Assembly: GCA_018333075.1 (NCBI GenBank)
Contig: BORH01000020.1
Span: 20,606-84,605, forward strand
Reading direction: 5' to 3'
From: Heyndrickxia sporothermodurans
GTDB lineage: Bacteria > Bacillota > Bacilli > Bacillales > Bacillaceae_C
DNA length: 64,000 nt
In this document: positions 25,876 to 34,928 of the stretch, piece by piece
Layout: every line of letters begins with the position of its first letter
Position numbering within the stretch: position 1 is the stretch's first letter
Program-made: the position numbers and the translations under genes
The notes under the pieces: model-generated
Told to the model about the DNA's origin: nothing
Databases searched by the model: none
What the model saw: the letters and a program-made list of their open reading frames with translations, nothing else

Positions 25876-27096
25876 ATGAATCACTTAGTTTTAGAAGTAG
25901 GAACAGCTTTGTTGTTAGTTGCTTTAGCAGCCATTTTAGCAGGAAAAATGAAGTTTTCAATTATTCCGTTTCTCATCTTATTAGGAATGCTTGTTGGTCC
26001 CCACGCACCCACAATTGGTGTAATAAATCTTAAGTTTATTGAAAGCTCAGAGATTATTGCTTTTTTAGGCAGGATAGGAGTCCTCTTTTTACTCTTTTAT
26101 CTTGGTCTTGAGTTTTCAGTAGGTAAATTAATTCGATCTGGCCGCTCCATTGTTGTCGGTGGCTCCATTTATGTATCCATGAATTTTGTTTTGGGACTTC
26201 TATATGGTTTTTTAATAGGATTTCCCATATTAGAAACCCTAATTATCGCAGGTTTACTAAGTGTTTCTTCAAGTGCAATTGTAGCCAAGGTTCTTGTCGA
26301 TTTAAAGAGAACGGCAAATTCAGAAACTGAGCTGATTTTAGGGATTATTTTGTTTGATGACATCTTCCTCGCTGTTTTTCTTTCCGTTATGTCCGGATTA
26401 TTATTAGGTGATTCTACATCGATTTTTGGGACAATCGGATCCGTACTCATTTGTCTAGGATATATGATTTTGTTTTTCATTATTGCTCGAAAGGGAGCAC
26501 CACTATTAAATAAGCTCCTCAATATACGTTCAAATGAAATCTTTATTCTTGTTATTTTCGCCTCTTTATTCTTTGTAGCAGGATTTTCAGAAACGATTCA
26601 TGTTGCCGAAGCAATCGGAGCCTTGTTATTAGGTCTTGTTTTTTCAGAAACTGAACATCGTAAACGAATTGAGCATTTGGTTGTTCCTTTTAGGGATTTC
26701 TTTGGCGCCATTTTTTTCTTTAGCTTTGGATTAACCATAGATCCATTTTCACTAGGGGGTGCCATTTGGATTGCATTAGGGGCAGTTGTTCTTACGATTA
26801 TTGGTAATTTTATTGCTGGCATGATATCAGGCAGGAAAGCTGGGTTATCGCATAAAGCCTCTGCCAATATAGGTCTAACGATTGTATCTAGAGGTGAATT
26901 TTCAATCATTGTTGCTAATTTAGGCTTGGCAGGAGGGTTGCTGCCAATATTAAAACCCTTTACTGCTCTATATGTTCTTATATTAGCCGTGCTAGGCCCT
27001 CTAATGACGAAAGAATCCAAAAAGATTTATATGTTCTTAGATAAGATCTTTAAATGGAGCAATCAAACAAAAAAACAGAAAGAAAAGGTATCGTAA
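25876..27096 (+). CDS. khtU: K+/H+ antiporter KhtU (CPA2 family)
   Basis: Integral membrane antiporter of 406 residues with about 12 segments and no C-terminal TrkA-N domain, as expected when the regulator is encoded separately by khtT. Family motifs: LGLEFSVGKLIRSG, SSSAIVAKVLVDL, EAIGALLLGLVFSETEH and FRDFFGAIFFFSFGL, then SRGEFSIIVANLG. It exports potassium in exchange for protons. A terminator follows. Confidence 0.92.
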   Translation: MNHLVLEVGTALLLVALAAILAGKMKFSIIPFLILLGMLVGPHAPTIGVINLKFIESSEIIAFLGRIGVLFLLFYLGLEFSVGKLIRSGRSIVVGGSIYVSMNFVLGLLYGFLIGFPILETLIIAGLLSVSSSAIVAKVLVDLKRTANSETELILGIILFDDIFLAVFLSVMSGLLLGDSTSIFGTIGSVLICLGYMILFFIIARKGAPLLNKLLNIRSNEIFILVIFASLFFVAGFSETIHVAEAIGALLLGLVFSETEHRKRIEHLVVPFRDFFGAIFFFSFGLTIDPFSLGGAIWIALGAVVLTIIGNFIAGMISGRKAGLSHKASANIGLTIVSRGEFSIIVANLGLAGGLLPILKPFTALYVLILAVLGPLMTKESKKIYMFLDKIFKWSNQTKKQKEKVS

Positions 27097-27111
27097 TAAT
27101 ATTTAAACGGA

Positions 27112-27172
27112 AGCTATTCCAAAAATCCGTAAAGTACAATGACTAATGGATATTTTGGAATAGTTTTTTTTA
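27112..27172 (+). terminator. Terminator of khtTU
   Basis: Long stem: CTATTCCAAAAATCC near 27114 pairs with GGATATTTTGGAATAG ending at 27163, followed by a run of T. Confidence 0.8.
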
Positions 27173-27240
27173 TTAGGGAGTAAAGGTTTCTAAACATAAT
27201 TGATTTATTAGTAATCGACTATTATGCTCCATATTAATTT

Positions 27241-28113
27241 TTAGTTTAGCTTACTATTATTTTTTCTCGCCTGTTTACGAACCATTTCAAGTAGATTTTT
27301 ATATATCTGTTCTTTTTTAGAAGAAGAATTTGTTAGAATAGTTAGTTGTCGAGATACTCCTTCACAAATATTCCATCTGATTCGAGAGCTTTGACATTCT
27401 TCGAAAATAAAATCAATTAATTCTCTTTCATTATTTGAATCTATATCATTCTTAACCTCACCTAATAAGTTTTTGATATTTAATACTACAGTTTCTGGTG
27501 TTTCATCCTGGCTTTCTATGATAAATGGAAAGAGAATTTGATTGTTCTTTTTCGTTATCTCAATGTTTTGTTCTAAACGAAGTATGTTGTAATCTAATAT
27601 ATCTGAGCTTTTTGTATCTAAGTTCATTTGATTACAGTACCTAAATTGATATCCAAGACCTCCGGTAAAATGAGTAGCTAAATCCATAGCATTTTCTTCA
27701 ATTTCACTACCATAAACCTCAATTAAACGTTTAGCTAACCAATTTAATTCCTTATAATGGCTTTCCTCCATATACTGTCTTAATTTTTCATCGTTTTCAG
27801 CCATTGAAATAGTGTATAGCTCTAAAATTTTTTCTGAACTGTAGATAGTATGTTTTACTCGGAGTTGATTATGAAATATATGTTTGCTATGAATATCTCC
27901 ATCAATAAGCAACTGGTTTTGTTGCTCCTCAATTTTTACATCAACCTCTTGAATAATATATAAAATCAGTTGAGATTTTGAAGAAAAGTGATTGTAGAAC
28001 GTCCCTTTAGAAACTCCTGATTTCTCTAAAATATCTTGGACAGAAGTATGATGATATCCTATTGTTCGAAATAACGATTTTGCTACTTCAATAATTTGTT
28101 CTCTTTTTGTCAT
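27241..28113 (-). CDS. TetR-family regulator with long C-terminal domain
   Basis: N-terminal HTH of TetR type (REQIIEVAKSLFRTIGYHHTSVQDILEKSGVSKGTFYNHF, about 4-43), then a helical ligand-binding domain that makes the protein 290 residues, longer than the usual ~200. It is divergent from a 14-segment drug exporter, and paired palindromes lie in the shared 123-bp gap, so it is the likely repressor of that pump and of itself. Confidence 0.88.
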   Translation of the reverse strand: MTKREQIIEVAKSLFRTIGYHHTSVQDILEKSGVSKGTFYNHFSSKSQLILYIIQEVDVKIEEQQNQLLIDGDIHSKHIFHNQLRVKHTIYSSEKILELYTISMAENDEKLRQYMEESHYKELNWLAKRLIEVYGSEIEENAMDLATHFTGGLGYQFRYCNQMNLDTKSSDILDYNILRLEQNIEITKKNNQILFPFIIESQDETPETVVLNIKNLLGEVKNDIDSNNERELIDFIFEECQSSRIRWNICEGVSRQLTILTNSSSKKEQIYKNLLEMVRKQARKNNSKLN

Positions 28114-28139
28114 TTAGTTTCTTCTCCTAAAAAAATTTA

Positions 28140-28212
28140 TTGACATTTACAGTATACCACCTATATTATATTCAAAGAAATATACTTAAGTATAATATTT
28201 TATACTCGAGTA
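28140..28212 (+). promoter_or_regulatory. Exporter promoter with two related palindromes (probable TetR operators)
   Basis: -35 TTGACA (28140-28145), 18-bp spacer, -10 TATTAT (28164-28169). Downstream are the perfect palindrome TATACTTAAGTATA (28181-28194) and a second site TATACTCGAGTA (28201-28212) starting exactly 20 bp later, so both face the same side of the helix and would block transcription at +5 to +40. Confidence 0.65.
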
Positions 28213-28236
28213 AAAAAAGAAAGGTGTGTGTACTTT

Positions 28237-29703
28237 ATGAATAACTTTTCATCCTTACCGGTTGATGTAGAGGGAAGACCATTTAAGAGAGCTGGTTTTG
28301 TCATAGTCCTTTTGGTAGGAACTTTTATCGCAATTTTAAATCAAACGTTGTTAGTCACCGCTCTTCCGAAAATAATGGAGGATTTGAATGTTTCAGCTAA
28401 TAATGCTCAATGGCTTATTACAAAGTTTATGTTAATTAATGGGATTATGATTCCAATTTCAGCATTTTTTTTAAATCAGATTACTAGCAGGACTTTGTTT
28501 CTTCTGGCAATGGGATGTTTTTCACTTGGGACAATAGTTTGTGCATTAAGTTCAACTTTTCACCTTCTGCTTATTGGTCGCATTATACAGGCTATTGGAT
28601 CTGGAATTATGCTTCCCTTAATGCAAACATTAATGTTTATGATTTTCCCACCTCATCGTCGAGGTGAAGCAATGGGACTGGTTGGAATCGTAATCGCTTT
28701 TTCTCCAGCAATAGGGCCGACCTTATCAGGGTGGATTGTTGATTTTTATCATTGGCATTATCTTTTTTGTATAATTCTTCCAATTGCAGTTATTGATATG
28801 TTTCTTGCATTCTATTTTTTAAAAAATGTCATTCATTTAACAAAACCTAAATTAGATATCTTATCTGTACTATTAAGTAGCGTTGGTTTAGGAACACTTC
28901 TATACGGAATTGGAGTTGCAGGAGATAAAGGATGGGGAAGTTATATAGTATGGATAACTTGTGGAATAGGTCTAATAGGACTAATTCTATTTTCTCGTCG
29001 TCAATTTAAATTAAAAGAACCTATATTGGAGCTACGTGTATTTAAGAGTAAAATATTTACTTTATCTACAGCTATTGTTTCAATTATTTTTATGACTATG
29101 ATAGGATCCGAAATTCTACTTCCTATTTATACCCAAAAGATACATGGATATTCTGCACTCAAATCAGGTTTAGTCCTTTTGCCTGGCGCGTTAGTATTAG
29201 GACTTATTTCTCCTATAGCCGGCAAGATTTTTGATAAGTATGGTATTAGAAAACTTTCTGTAGTAGGAATGGTTGTTTTAACTGTAGGTACCTTACCATT
29301 TTTATTTTTAGAGCAGAATACATCTATTTGGTGGATTGTATGGTCCTATTCGTTAAGAATGTTAGGTATGGGGTTAGTTATGATGCCGCTAGCGACTGCA
29401 GGAATTAATGCACTACCCCAAGAGCAAATAAGCCATGGAACCGCAGCAAATAATACAGTGCGACAAATTTTTGCATCTCTAGGATCAGCCATTATTGTAG
29501 GAGTAATGACGACTTCCGTCAATCAATATATTAGTAACTATTCGGTAGACAAAACAGGGAAGGTATGGATGGATGCAACGATAAATGGGATTAACAATGG
29601 ATTTCTGGCTGCGTTTTTACTTATCATCATTGCTTTCAATTTGTGCTTTTTTATTAAGCAGCCTATTAAATATATAGGTCATGAAGATTTTAGTCGTGAT
29701 TAA
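28237..29703 (+). CDS. DHA2-type MFS multidrug exporter
   Basis: Fourteen-segment proton antiporter, 488 residues. N-terminal LNQTLLVTALPKIMEDL (motif D1 of the DHA2 family), motif A region, motif C as GIVIAFSPAIGPTLSGWIVDFYHWHYLF, and a large central loop before FKLKEPILELRVF. Closest in architecture to LmrB/Mdt-type exporters. ATG 28237 is used; GTG 28228 would overlap the AAAGGTG site. Control by the divergent TetR protein is inferred. Confidence 0.88.
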   Translation: MNNFSSLPVDVEGRPFKRAGFVIVLLVGTFIAILNQTLLVTALPKIMEDLNVSANNAQWLITKFMLINGIMIPISAFFLNQITSRTLFLLAMGCFSLGTIVCALSSTFHLLLIGRIIQAIGSGIMLPLMQTLMFMIFPPHRRGEAMGLVGIVIAFSPAIGPTLSGWIVDFYHWHYLFCIILPIAVIDMFLAFYFLKNVIHLTKPKLDILSVLLSSVGLGTLLYGIGVAGDKGWGSYIVWITCGIGLIGLILFSRRQFKLKEPILELRVFKSKIFTLSTAIVSIIFMTMIGSEILLPIYTQKIHGYSALKSGLVLLPGALVLGLISPIAGKIFDKYGIRKLSVVGMVVLTVGTLPFLFLEQNTSIWWIVWSYSLRMLGMGLVMMPLATAGINALPQEQISHGTAANNTVRQIFASLGSAIIVGVMTTSVNQYISNYSVDKTGKVWMDATINGINNGFLAAFLLIIIAFNLCFFIKQPIKYIGHEDFSRD

Positions 29704-29803
29704 TTATAGGGAATGACTAGAAAAGAAGATGCTTTTTTAGTCAGATTTCCTCTACAATATTTTCTTCATGTTGGATAAGAATATGGGAGGAATGGAGTTT
29801 GAA

Positions 29804-31228
29804 ATGAGATTAATAGAAATCATATATGCTATTTTGTCATTAAGCTTACTTTGGTGGTCAATTTTTTCTACAAGACAAAATAGGAAAGGTATTTTAGTAC
29901 AAATAGAAGTATTGCTTTTATTGGTCATTCTACATTGGAAAATGGAAGGTATTCGATGGCAAATGGCTCCGTTATATTCAGTTCCACTATTAATAGTTTT
30001 TTTTTCATGGCTTAATATTTTAAAGAAGTGGTTAAAGATTATTATAGTGATAATTTGTTTACTTTTTACTATCATTGCGATTACTATCCCTCTCATTCTT
30101 CCTGTTTTTACATTTAAAGAGCCTTCAGGTAAATATGCAGTAGGAACCACAAGTTATACATTAGTTGATCAAAATCGTTCAGAGTCTTATGAGAAAAATT
30201 TGAATATAAAAAGAAAGCTAGCTATACAAGTTTGGTATCCTGCAAATAAAAATGAAAAAGGAGAATTAGTACCTTATTTATCAAATATTCATCCTATCGC
30301 GAGTGGATTGAATAAGGCACTTAAGATGCCGCCATTTCTTTTTCAACAATTAAGTTTGGTTAAAGCTCATTCGATGGATAACTTACATATTTCATCAGAC
30401 AAACCTAATTATCCCGTATTGATCTTTTCACATGGACTAACAGGATTTCGAAATCAAAATACCTTTGAAGTTGAAGAACTAGCAAGCCATGGGTATATTG
30501 TTGTTGGAATTGATCATACATATGATGCTGCAGCTACGATATTCGAAGATGGATCGAGTGCTGAAATTCGTTTTAAAAATTTGTCCGGATTCGAAGTGCT
30601 TGACTCACATATATCTATTTGGGAAAAGGATGTTTCATTTGTACTTAATCAGTTAAAGAAGATGAATAAAAAAGACAAAAAACACTTACTAACCAATCGA
30701 TTGAATTTAGATCAAATTGGAATGTTTGGTCATTCATATGGTGGTGCAACTGCAGTACAAATGTTAATGAAAGACAATAGAATTAAAGCAGCCGTAAATA
30801 TGGATGGAACATTATATGGAGACAAAGTAAAAAAGCAGGGTATCAAAAAACCGTTAATGATTTTTAATGGAGAAAAAAGTATTGATTATAAATCTTATAA
30901 AAAAACACTCAAGCAAGCAGATACGAAATTAAAAAAACCGCTTAGTTATTATGAGAATAATTGGAAAGAAACGACTGAACGAAGGGAGAATGCTGTAGCG
31001 AATGGAGGAATCTCCATTGAAATTCCCCATACATCTCATATGAGCTTTACTGATTTTCCACTTTTTTCACCTTTCTTTGCAAATAAAGGTGAAGATCCTA
31101 GGCATGTCCATAACGTAATTAATGCTTATACACTTAATTTCTTTGACGCTCATTTAAAAAATCAGCCATTTCGTTTAAATGAGCTTATGAAGGAGTATTC
31201 AGATATTAAAGTGAATATAAGTGATTAA
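29804..31228 (+). CDS. Membrane-anchored alpha/beta hydrolase, PAF-acetylhydrolase-like
   Basis: About 474 residues: three to four hydrophobic segments in the first ~110, then a hydrolase domain with oxyanion region LIFSHGLTGFRNQN, nucleophile elbow GHSYGGA, and a late His in PHTSHMSFTDFP. This matches platelet-activating-factor acetylhydrolase/DLH-type lipases. Several in-frame ATGs occur between 29768 and 29804; ATG 29804 after GGAG is the most likely. Substrate may be a phospholipid or ester at the membrane. It follows the exporter by 100 bp. Confidence 0.8.
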   Translation: MRLIEIIYAILSLSLLWWSIFSTRQNRKGILVQIEVLLLLVILHWKMEGIRWQMAPLYSVPLLIVFFSWLNILKKWLKIIIVIICLLFTIIAITIPLILPVFTFKEPSGKYAVGTTSYTLVDQNRSESYEKNLNIKRKLAIQVWYPANKNEKGELVPYLSNIHPIASGLNKALKMPPFLFQQLSLVKAHSMDNLHISSDKPNYPVLIFSHGLTGFRNQNTFEVEELASHGYIVVGIDHTYDAAATIFEDGSSAEIRFKNLSGFEVLDSHISIWEKDVSFVLNQLKKMNKKDKKHLLTNRLNLDQIGMFGHSYGGATAVQMLMKDNRIKAAVNMDGTLYGDKVKKQGIKKPLMIFNGEKSIDYKSYKKTLKQADTKLKKPLSYYENNWKETTERRENAVANGGISIEIPHTSHMSFTDFPLFSPFFANKGEDPRHVHNVINAYTLNFFDAHLKNQPFRLNELMKEYSDIKVNISD

Positions 31229-31368
31229 AAATTTAGGACATTTGAAGATAAAAACATGATTATTTATGTTCCTGGGTTTTTATAAAGATAGTGAAGAATA
31301 AACAAAATTGATTGGTTAAGTTGAAGCTACAATTAAATATGAATGTATTAATCATATGGGAGTGAAAC

Positions 31369-31743
31369 ATGAATCTGAAGCAATTAGTGATTAGAATAGT
31401 TATTTTTATATTTATTTTTCTTTTAAGTGGATGCAATGAAAGAGAAAATTTAACTATTCACCATGAAATACCTGTTACTTTACACATAGTGAACCAAAAA
31501 GGTGAGCCAATCCAAGGGGTTGAAGTAACCATTATGAAAATTGCGAAGTCAGACGCACAACCTGTTATTGAGAGAGGTCAAATATTAGGGAAAACAGATG
31601 GAAGGGGAAATATTTATTGGGCAGATGGGAGTAAAGGTAATAATTTTGTTCTATTAAATAAAAATGGAATGCCAGATTCCTATGAAGTTTCATTAACGAA
31701 AGAGAAAAAGAAATCAAGTATAACATTATTACTAAATGATTAG
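31369..31743 (+). CDS. Small lipoprotein with a carboxypeptidase-regulatory-like beta domain
   Basis: Signal peptide with lipobox LSGC at about residue 22, then roughly 100 residues with IPVTLHIVNQKGEPIQGVEVTIMKI and GKTDGRGNIYW, the pattern of Ig-like CarboxypepD_reg domains found on surface proteins. No enzymatic motif. GGGAGTG precedes the ATG. Function unknown; probably exposed on the outer face of the membrane. Confidence 0.7.
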   Translation: MNLKQLVIRIVIFIFIFLLSGCNERENLTIHHEIPVTLHIVNQKGEPIQGVEVTIMKIAKSDAQPVIERGQILGKTDGRGNIYWADGSKGNNFVLLNKNGMPDSYEVSLTKEKKKSSITLLLND

Positions 31744-31818
31744 TCTTGAATGAGCATTTTTATCTTCAAAAAAGTTGTTTCATGAAGGATAACCTTATCG
31801 AATAAAAGATACTAATAC

Positions 31819-31850
31819 AAAGGACCTTTTCACTAAAGGTTCTTTTTGTT
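31819..31850 (+). terminator. Terminator after the small lipoprotein
   Basis: Arms AAAGGACC/GGTTCTTT with an 11-nt loop followed by TTGTTTG-type T-rich sequence. Confidence 0.6.
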
Positions 31851-32031
31851 TGTTGGAAAACTGTTTTCATTCTTTTAAGGATGATGAGTAATAATTATAT
31901 AAAGTTAACTATTTAAATAAATGATAAAAATCATGTTAAATTTGAAAACAATTTTCGTAAAAAAAGTTAAATGCTAAATGTAAAAGGATTAAGAAAGAAG
32001 TTATGCTATTTAATATAGGAGGTGATTGGTG

Positions 32032-32220
32032 ATGACTAAATTTTGTAAATCTGCAATAGGAGAAACATCTATTAAAAATCAATTATTGCAAAATGAAGAA
32101 ATCCTTAAGGCTGCTTCAAGGGATAAAGAAGTGACGTTATCATCAGATTCTTCTAAATGTCTGGCCAATTTCAAAGAGTATTTTATGGAAATTGTAAGGT
32201 CTATAATCGTTTTTAAATAA
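32032..32220 (+). CDS. Unrecognised small protein (62 aa)
   Basis: Supported mainly by a near-perfect ribosome site (AGGAGGTGAT at 32018-32027) spaced 8 bp from ATG. The product is polar in the middle, has two cysteines (near residues 5 and 43), and ends in a hydrophobic IVRSIIVFK. No family recognised. An earlier in-frame GTG at 32026 lies within the ribosome site. Confidence 0.5.
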   Translation: MTKFCKSAIGETSIKNQLLQNEEILKAASRDKEVTLSSDSSKCLANFKEYFMEIVRSIIVFK

Positions 32221-32419
32221 AAATGTTACACCAAATAAAATAAAATAAAACTTAGTTTGTTAATAATTATCATAGCTTATTAAAAAAGTAGAGGTATGGC
32301 AGTAAATAACAATTTTCGGTTAACTGAGTAATTTAGAATATTTGTATATATATGAGATTAATTTAGAATATGCATAGATAGAAAGAGATGAACACTTTAT
32401 TAAAAGGAAAGAAATATTA

Positions 32420-32569
32420 ATTAAAATCGAACAGCAAAGACAAATCTTAATCTTAATTGGGATGGAGAAGGGGCTAACACATCCGGATACTATTCGCTTT
32501 AGTCAAGAATTAGAAATATTTCTTTTAAGGTATCAACAATTTTATTGTAAATCAGCAAAAAATAGTTGA
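32420..32569 (+). CDS. Spo0E-family aspartyl-phosphate phosphatase-like protein, no canonical start
   Basis: The frame carries IEQQRQILILIGMEKGLTHP, then DTIRFSQELEIFLLRYQQ, matching the Spo0E family, including the SQELD-type phosphatase motif (here SQELE). Such proteins dephosphorylate Spo0A~P and delay sporulation. The frame is open from 32378 but holds no ATG, GTG or TTG before the helix; the only ATG is internal. AAAAGGAAAG at 32402-32411 would suit a rare ATT start at 32420, giving 49 residues, a normal size. Alternatively an ATG at 32388 was separated by a frameshift, making it a pseudogene. Confidence 0.65.
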   Translation: MKIEQQRQILILIGMEKGLTHPDTIRFSQELEIFLLRYQQFYCKSAKNS

Positions 32570-32652
32570 AAGTTAAAAGAGTAGAAAAAGTAAAAGTTAT
32601 GAGAGGATAAAGCGAAATAGTCATTACTTCTAATGAAAAGGGGTTAAATTCG

Positions 32653-33477
32653 ATGAAATATTATATTTGTGAAACATGTGGAGTACAATATGAAAGCTCC
32701 TTAAAAGAACCTGATACTTGTAAAATTTGTAATGAAGAAAGACAATATATTCACCCCAATGGACAGTCCTGGACAACTTTAGAAGAGATGGTGGATAGTG
32801 GTCAATTCAAAAATGCTATTGAACGAGAGGAAAAAAAATTATACAGCATACACACAGTTCCTAGCTTTGGAATCGGTCAGACAGCTTATCTCGTTCAAAA
32901 TAATGATTTTAATATATTGTGGGATTGTATAACTTATATTGATGAATCGACGATTAAAGAAATAAAGAACTTAGGCGGAGTGGATGCAATAGCATTATCA
33001 CATCCACATTATTATTCAACCCAAATAGAATGGGCAGAAATATTTGACGCTCCAATATATGTCCATGAAGATGATAGGGAATGGATCACTAGACCAAGTA
33101 ATAAGATTATTTTTTGGACGGGTGAATCTCTGAAATTAGAAAATGGTATCGTTCTTCATCGTCTAGGAGGACATTTTAAAGGTGCCGCAGTATTGGAATG
33201 GAAGAATGGCAATGATGAAAAAGGTATTTTATTAACTGGTGACGTTATTCAGGTTGTCGCAGACCGCAAATGGGTAAGTTTTATGTATAGCTACCCTAAT
33301 CTTATTCCATTACCAGCATCGAAAGTTGAGGAAATGGCTGATAGAGTGAAAGAGTTTGAATTCGATCGAATATATAATGCATTTCACCGCATTGTTAAGG
33401 AGGATGCGAAAAGCTCTGTTCTAAAATCAGCAGAACGATATGTTAAAGCGATAAACGGAACGTTATTTACTACCTAA
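32653..33477 (+). CDS. Rubredoxin-like zinc ribbon fused to an MBL-fold hydrolase
   Basis: The N-terminal ~45 residues hold two CxxC pairs (CETCGVQYESS, CKICNE) of rubredoxin/zinc-ribbon type; the remaining ~220 form a metallo-beta-lactamase fold with ALSHPHYYSTQIEWAE, HRLGGHFKGA and LTGDVIQV. The canonical HxHxDH is altered (SHPHYYS), so metal binding may be atypical. 274 residues. Start ATG follows AAAAGGGG. Single gene ended by a strong bidirectional hairpin. Function unknown. Confidence 0.75.
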   Translation: MKYYICETCGVQYESSLKEPDTCKICNEERQYIHPNGQSWTTLEEMVDSGQFKNAIEREEKKLYSIHTVPSFGIGQTAYLVQNNDFNILWDCITYIDESTIKEIKNLGGVDAIALSHPHYYSTQIEWAEIFDAPIYVHEDDREWITRPSNKIIFWTGESLKLENGIVLHRLGGHFKGAAVLEWKNGNDEKGILLTGDVIQVVADRKWVSFMYSYPNLIPLPASKVEEMADRVKEFEFDRIYNAFHRIVKEDAKSSVLKSAERYVKAINGTLFTT

Positions 33478-33480
33478 TAG

Positions 33481-33515
33481 AAAGCTCCTTTCTAAATGTG
33501 AAAGGAGCTTTTTTA
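33481..33515. terminator. Bidirectional terminator
   Basis: Perfect stem AAAGCTCCTTTC/GAAAGGAGCTTT (33481-33492, 33500-33511) with T runs on both strands, between convergent genes. Confidence 0.9.
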
Positions 33516-33522
33516 TATGGAA

Positions 33523-34377
33523 TTAGCTTAAAATCTGTTCTTCAAGAAACATAGTAAGCTCATTACTGAATAACGTCGCCTCCTCCAAGAATGGATAGTG
33601 GTTACTTTGATCAAAAACGACTAATTTAGAAGTTGGAATCAACTCATTCATTTCTATTGAGTAGAGTAAAGGGCATTGAACATCATGACTCCCGCACATT
33701 ATTAAAGTGGGACAAGTAATGAACTTTAACTTTCTTGTAACATCAAATATTTGTAATTCTCGATTAAAATAGTTCATGCGAGCTGCAGACATTTTTTTCG
33801 TAATGTTTAAGTTAAATAATTCATAATACCTACTAGGTTCATATAAAGACATTTTGGTTCGCTCAATTGATAATTTTTTTCTTTCTTCTGCAGATAAATG
33901 AGGGAGTTTTAAGGATTCAATAAGCTCCTGCATTCTATTAAATTGGGGATGGCTTGAGTGATAAATACATTCTGGAGAAAATGTCAAATAATCCCTTGCG
34001 GCAGCGCCAACAATGATATTATATTTTAACCGATTAGAAAAATGGATTCCGTAAATAATCCCTAACATTCCTCCAGTGGAATGGCCTGCAAATCCCCATT
34101 GCTGAAATGATAATGATTCACGTATAGCCTCCAAATCAAATATTGTTTCCAGCATACTTAATTGATAGGGTTCGAAAGCTTTTTCTGAATTTCCACTCTC
34201 CCTTAAGTTGACTAGATATACTGTATGAGTTTTTGTAAAAGTTTCTGCAAAATAATCTCCTGTTTCATTGAATTCAGAATAGAGGTGAGTTACACAAAGT
34301 GGATCCCCATTTCCTTTAATAAATAATTCAAAATTACCACGGGATGTGTGGACATAAGTTCTATTCCAATTATTCAT
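33523..34377 (-). CDS. Alpha/beta-hydrolase fold enzyme
   Basis: 284 residues. The nucleophile elbow is GHSTGG near residue 98, the acid is probably in CGSHDVQCP near 228 and the His in QSNHYPFLEE near 260, the arrangement of proline-iminopeptidase/haloperoxidase-like hydrolases. ATG 34377 is preferred over the upstream TTG (34389) because TTGGAGG is itself the ribosome site. Substrate unknown; no operon partners. Confidence 0.85.
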   Translation of the reverse strand: MNNWNRTYVHTSRGNFELFIKGNGDPLCVTHLYSEFNETGDYFAETFTKTHTVYLVNLRESGNSEKAFEPYQLSMLETIFDLEAIRESLSFQQWGFAGHSTGGMLGIIYGIHFSNRLKYNIIVGAAARDYLTFSPECIYHSSHPQFNRMQELIESLKLPHLSAEERKKLSIERTKMSLYEPSRYYELFNLNITKKMSAARMNYFNRELQIFDVTRKLKFITCPTLIMCGSHDVQCPLLYSIEMNELIPTSKLVVFDQSNHYPFLEEATLFSNELTMFLEEQILS

Positions 34378-34523
34378 GTGGTCCTCCAATGTACATCAAA
34401 TTTGTTATTCTTGTAATTCAATACAATAAGGCTCAACACCTTTAGAGCAAATAAAAGTTCATAAAATCCACATAAATAACTTTATACCATTCAATTCTCT
34501 TGAAAAATAACTATTTGTTAAAT

Positions 34524-34563
34524 ATTACATTGACACACATAGTAATATTCATTATGATGTAAT
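34524..34563 (+). promoter_or_regulatory. PadR-operon promoter bracketed by inverted repeats
   Basis: -35 TTGACA (34530-34535), 17-bp spacer, -10 TATGAT (34553-34558). The perfect arms ATTACAT (34524-34530) and ATGTAAT (34557-34563) touch the -35 and the -10. PadR proteins typically repress their own promoter, so this is a good autoregulatory operator candidate. Confidence 0.65.
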
Positions 34564-34580
34564 TAACGAGGTGGAAATGA

Positions 34581-34928
34581 ATGGGTGAAAATATAAGAAG
34601 TGATTACATCCGTGGTCATATTGATACGATTATTTTACGTGTACTTTTGGAAAAGGATAATTACGGTTATGAAATTATAAAAGCAATAAGTATAAATAGT
34701 AGTGGGCAGTATGAGCTAAAAGAACCCTCGCTTTATACGAGCTTAAAGCGATTAGAAAAACAGAAATTTATTGAATCTTATTGGGGAGATGAAAGTCAGG
34801 GAGGACGACGTAAATATTATAAAATCACAAATCTTGGCAAGGAGTCTTATGAAAGATCACTTGATGAGTGGAAAATGGCGAAAAAAATAATTAATCAGCT
34901 CATTGAAGGGAGAAGTGAGGAAGATTGA
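34581..34928 (+). CDS. PadR-family transcriptional regulator
   Basis: 115 residues, winged helix of PadR type: GHIDTIILRVLLEKDNYGYEI, then LKEPSLYTSLKRLEKQKFIESYWGD and GGRRKYYKITNLGKE (wing), followed by a single C-terminal dimerisation helix. First gene of a three-gene operon with two membrane proteins; the next gene starts inside its last codons. Probably senses membrane or cell-envelope stress, as with other PadR-membrane protein pairs; that is inference. Confidence 0.9.
   Translation: MGENIRSDYIRGHIDTIILRVLLEKDNYGYEIIKAISINSSGQYELKEPSLYTSLKRLEKQKFIESYWGDESQGGRRKYYKITNLGKESYERSLDEWKMAKKIINQLIEGRSEED

Noticed and set aside
26598-27020. 140-codon minus-strand frame opposite khtU
   Set aside because: Shadow frame inside a well-conserved antiporter; no ribosome site.
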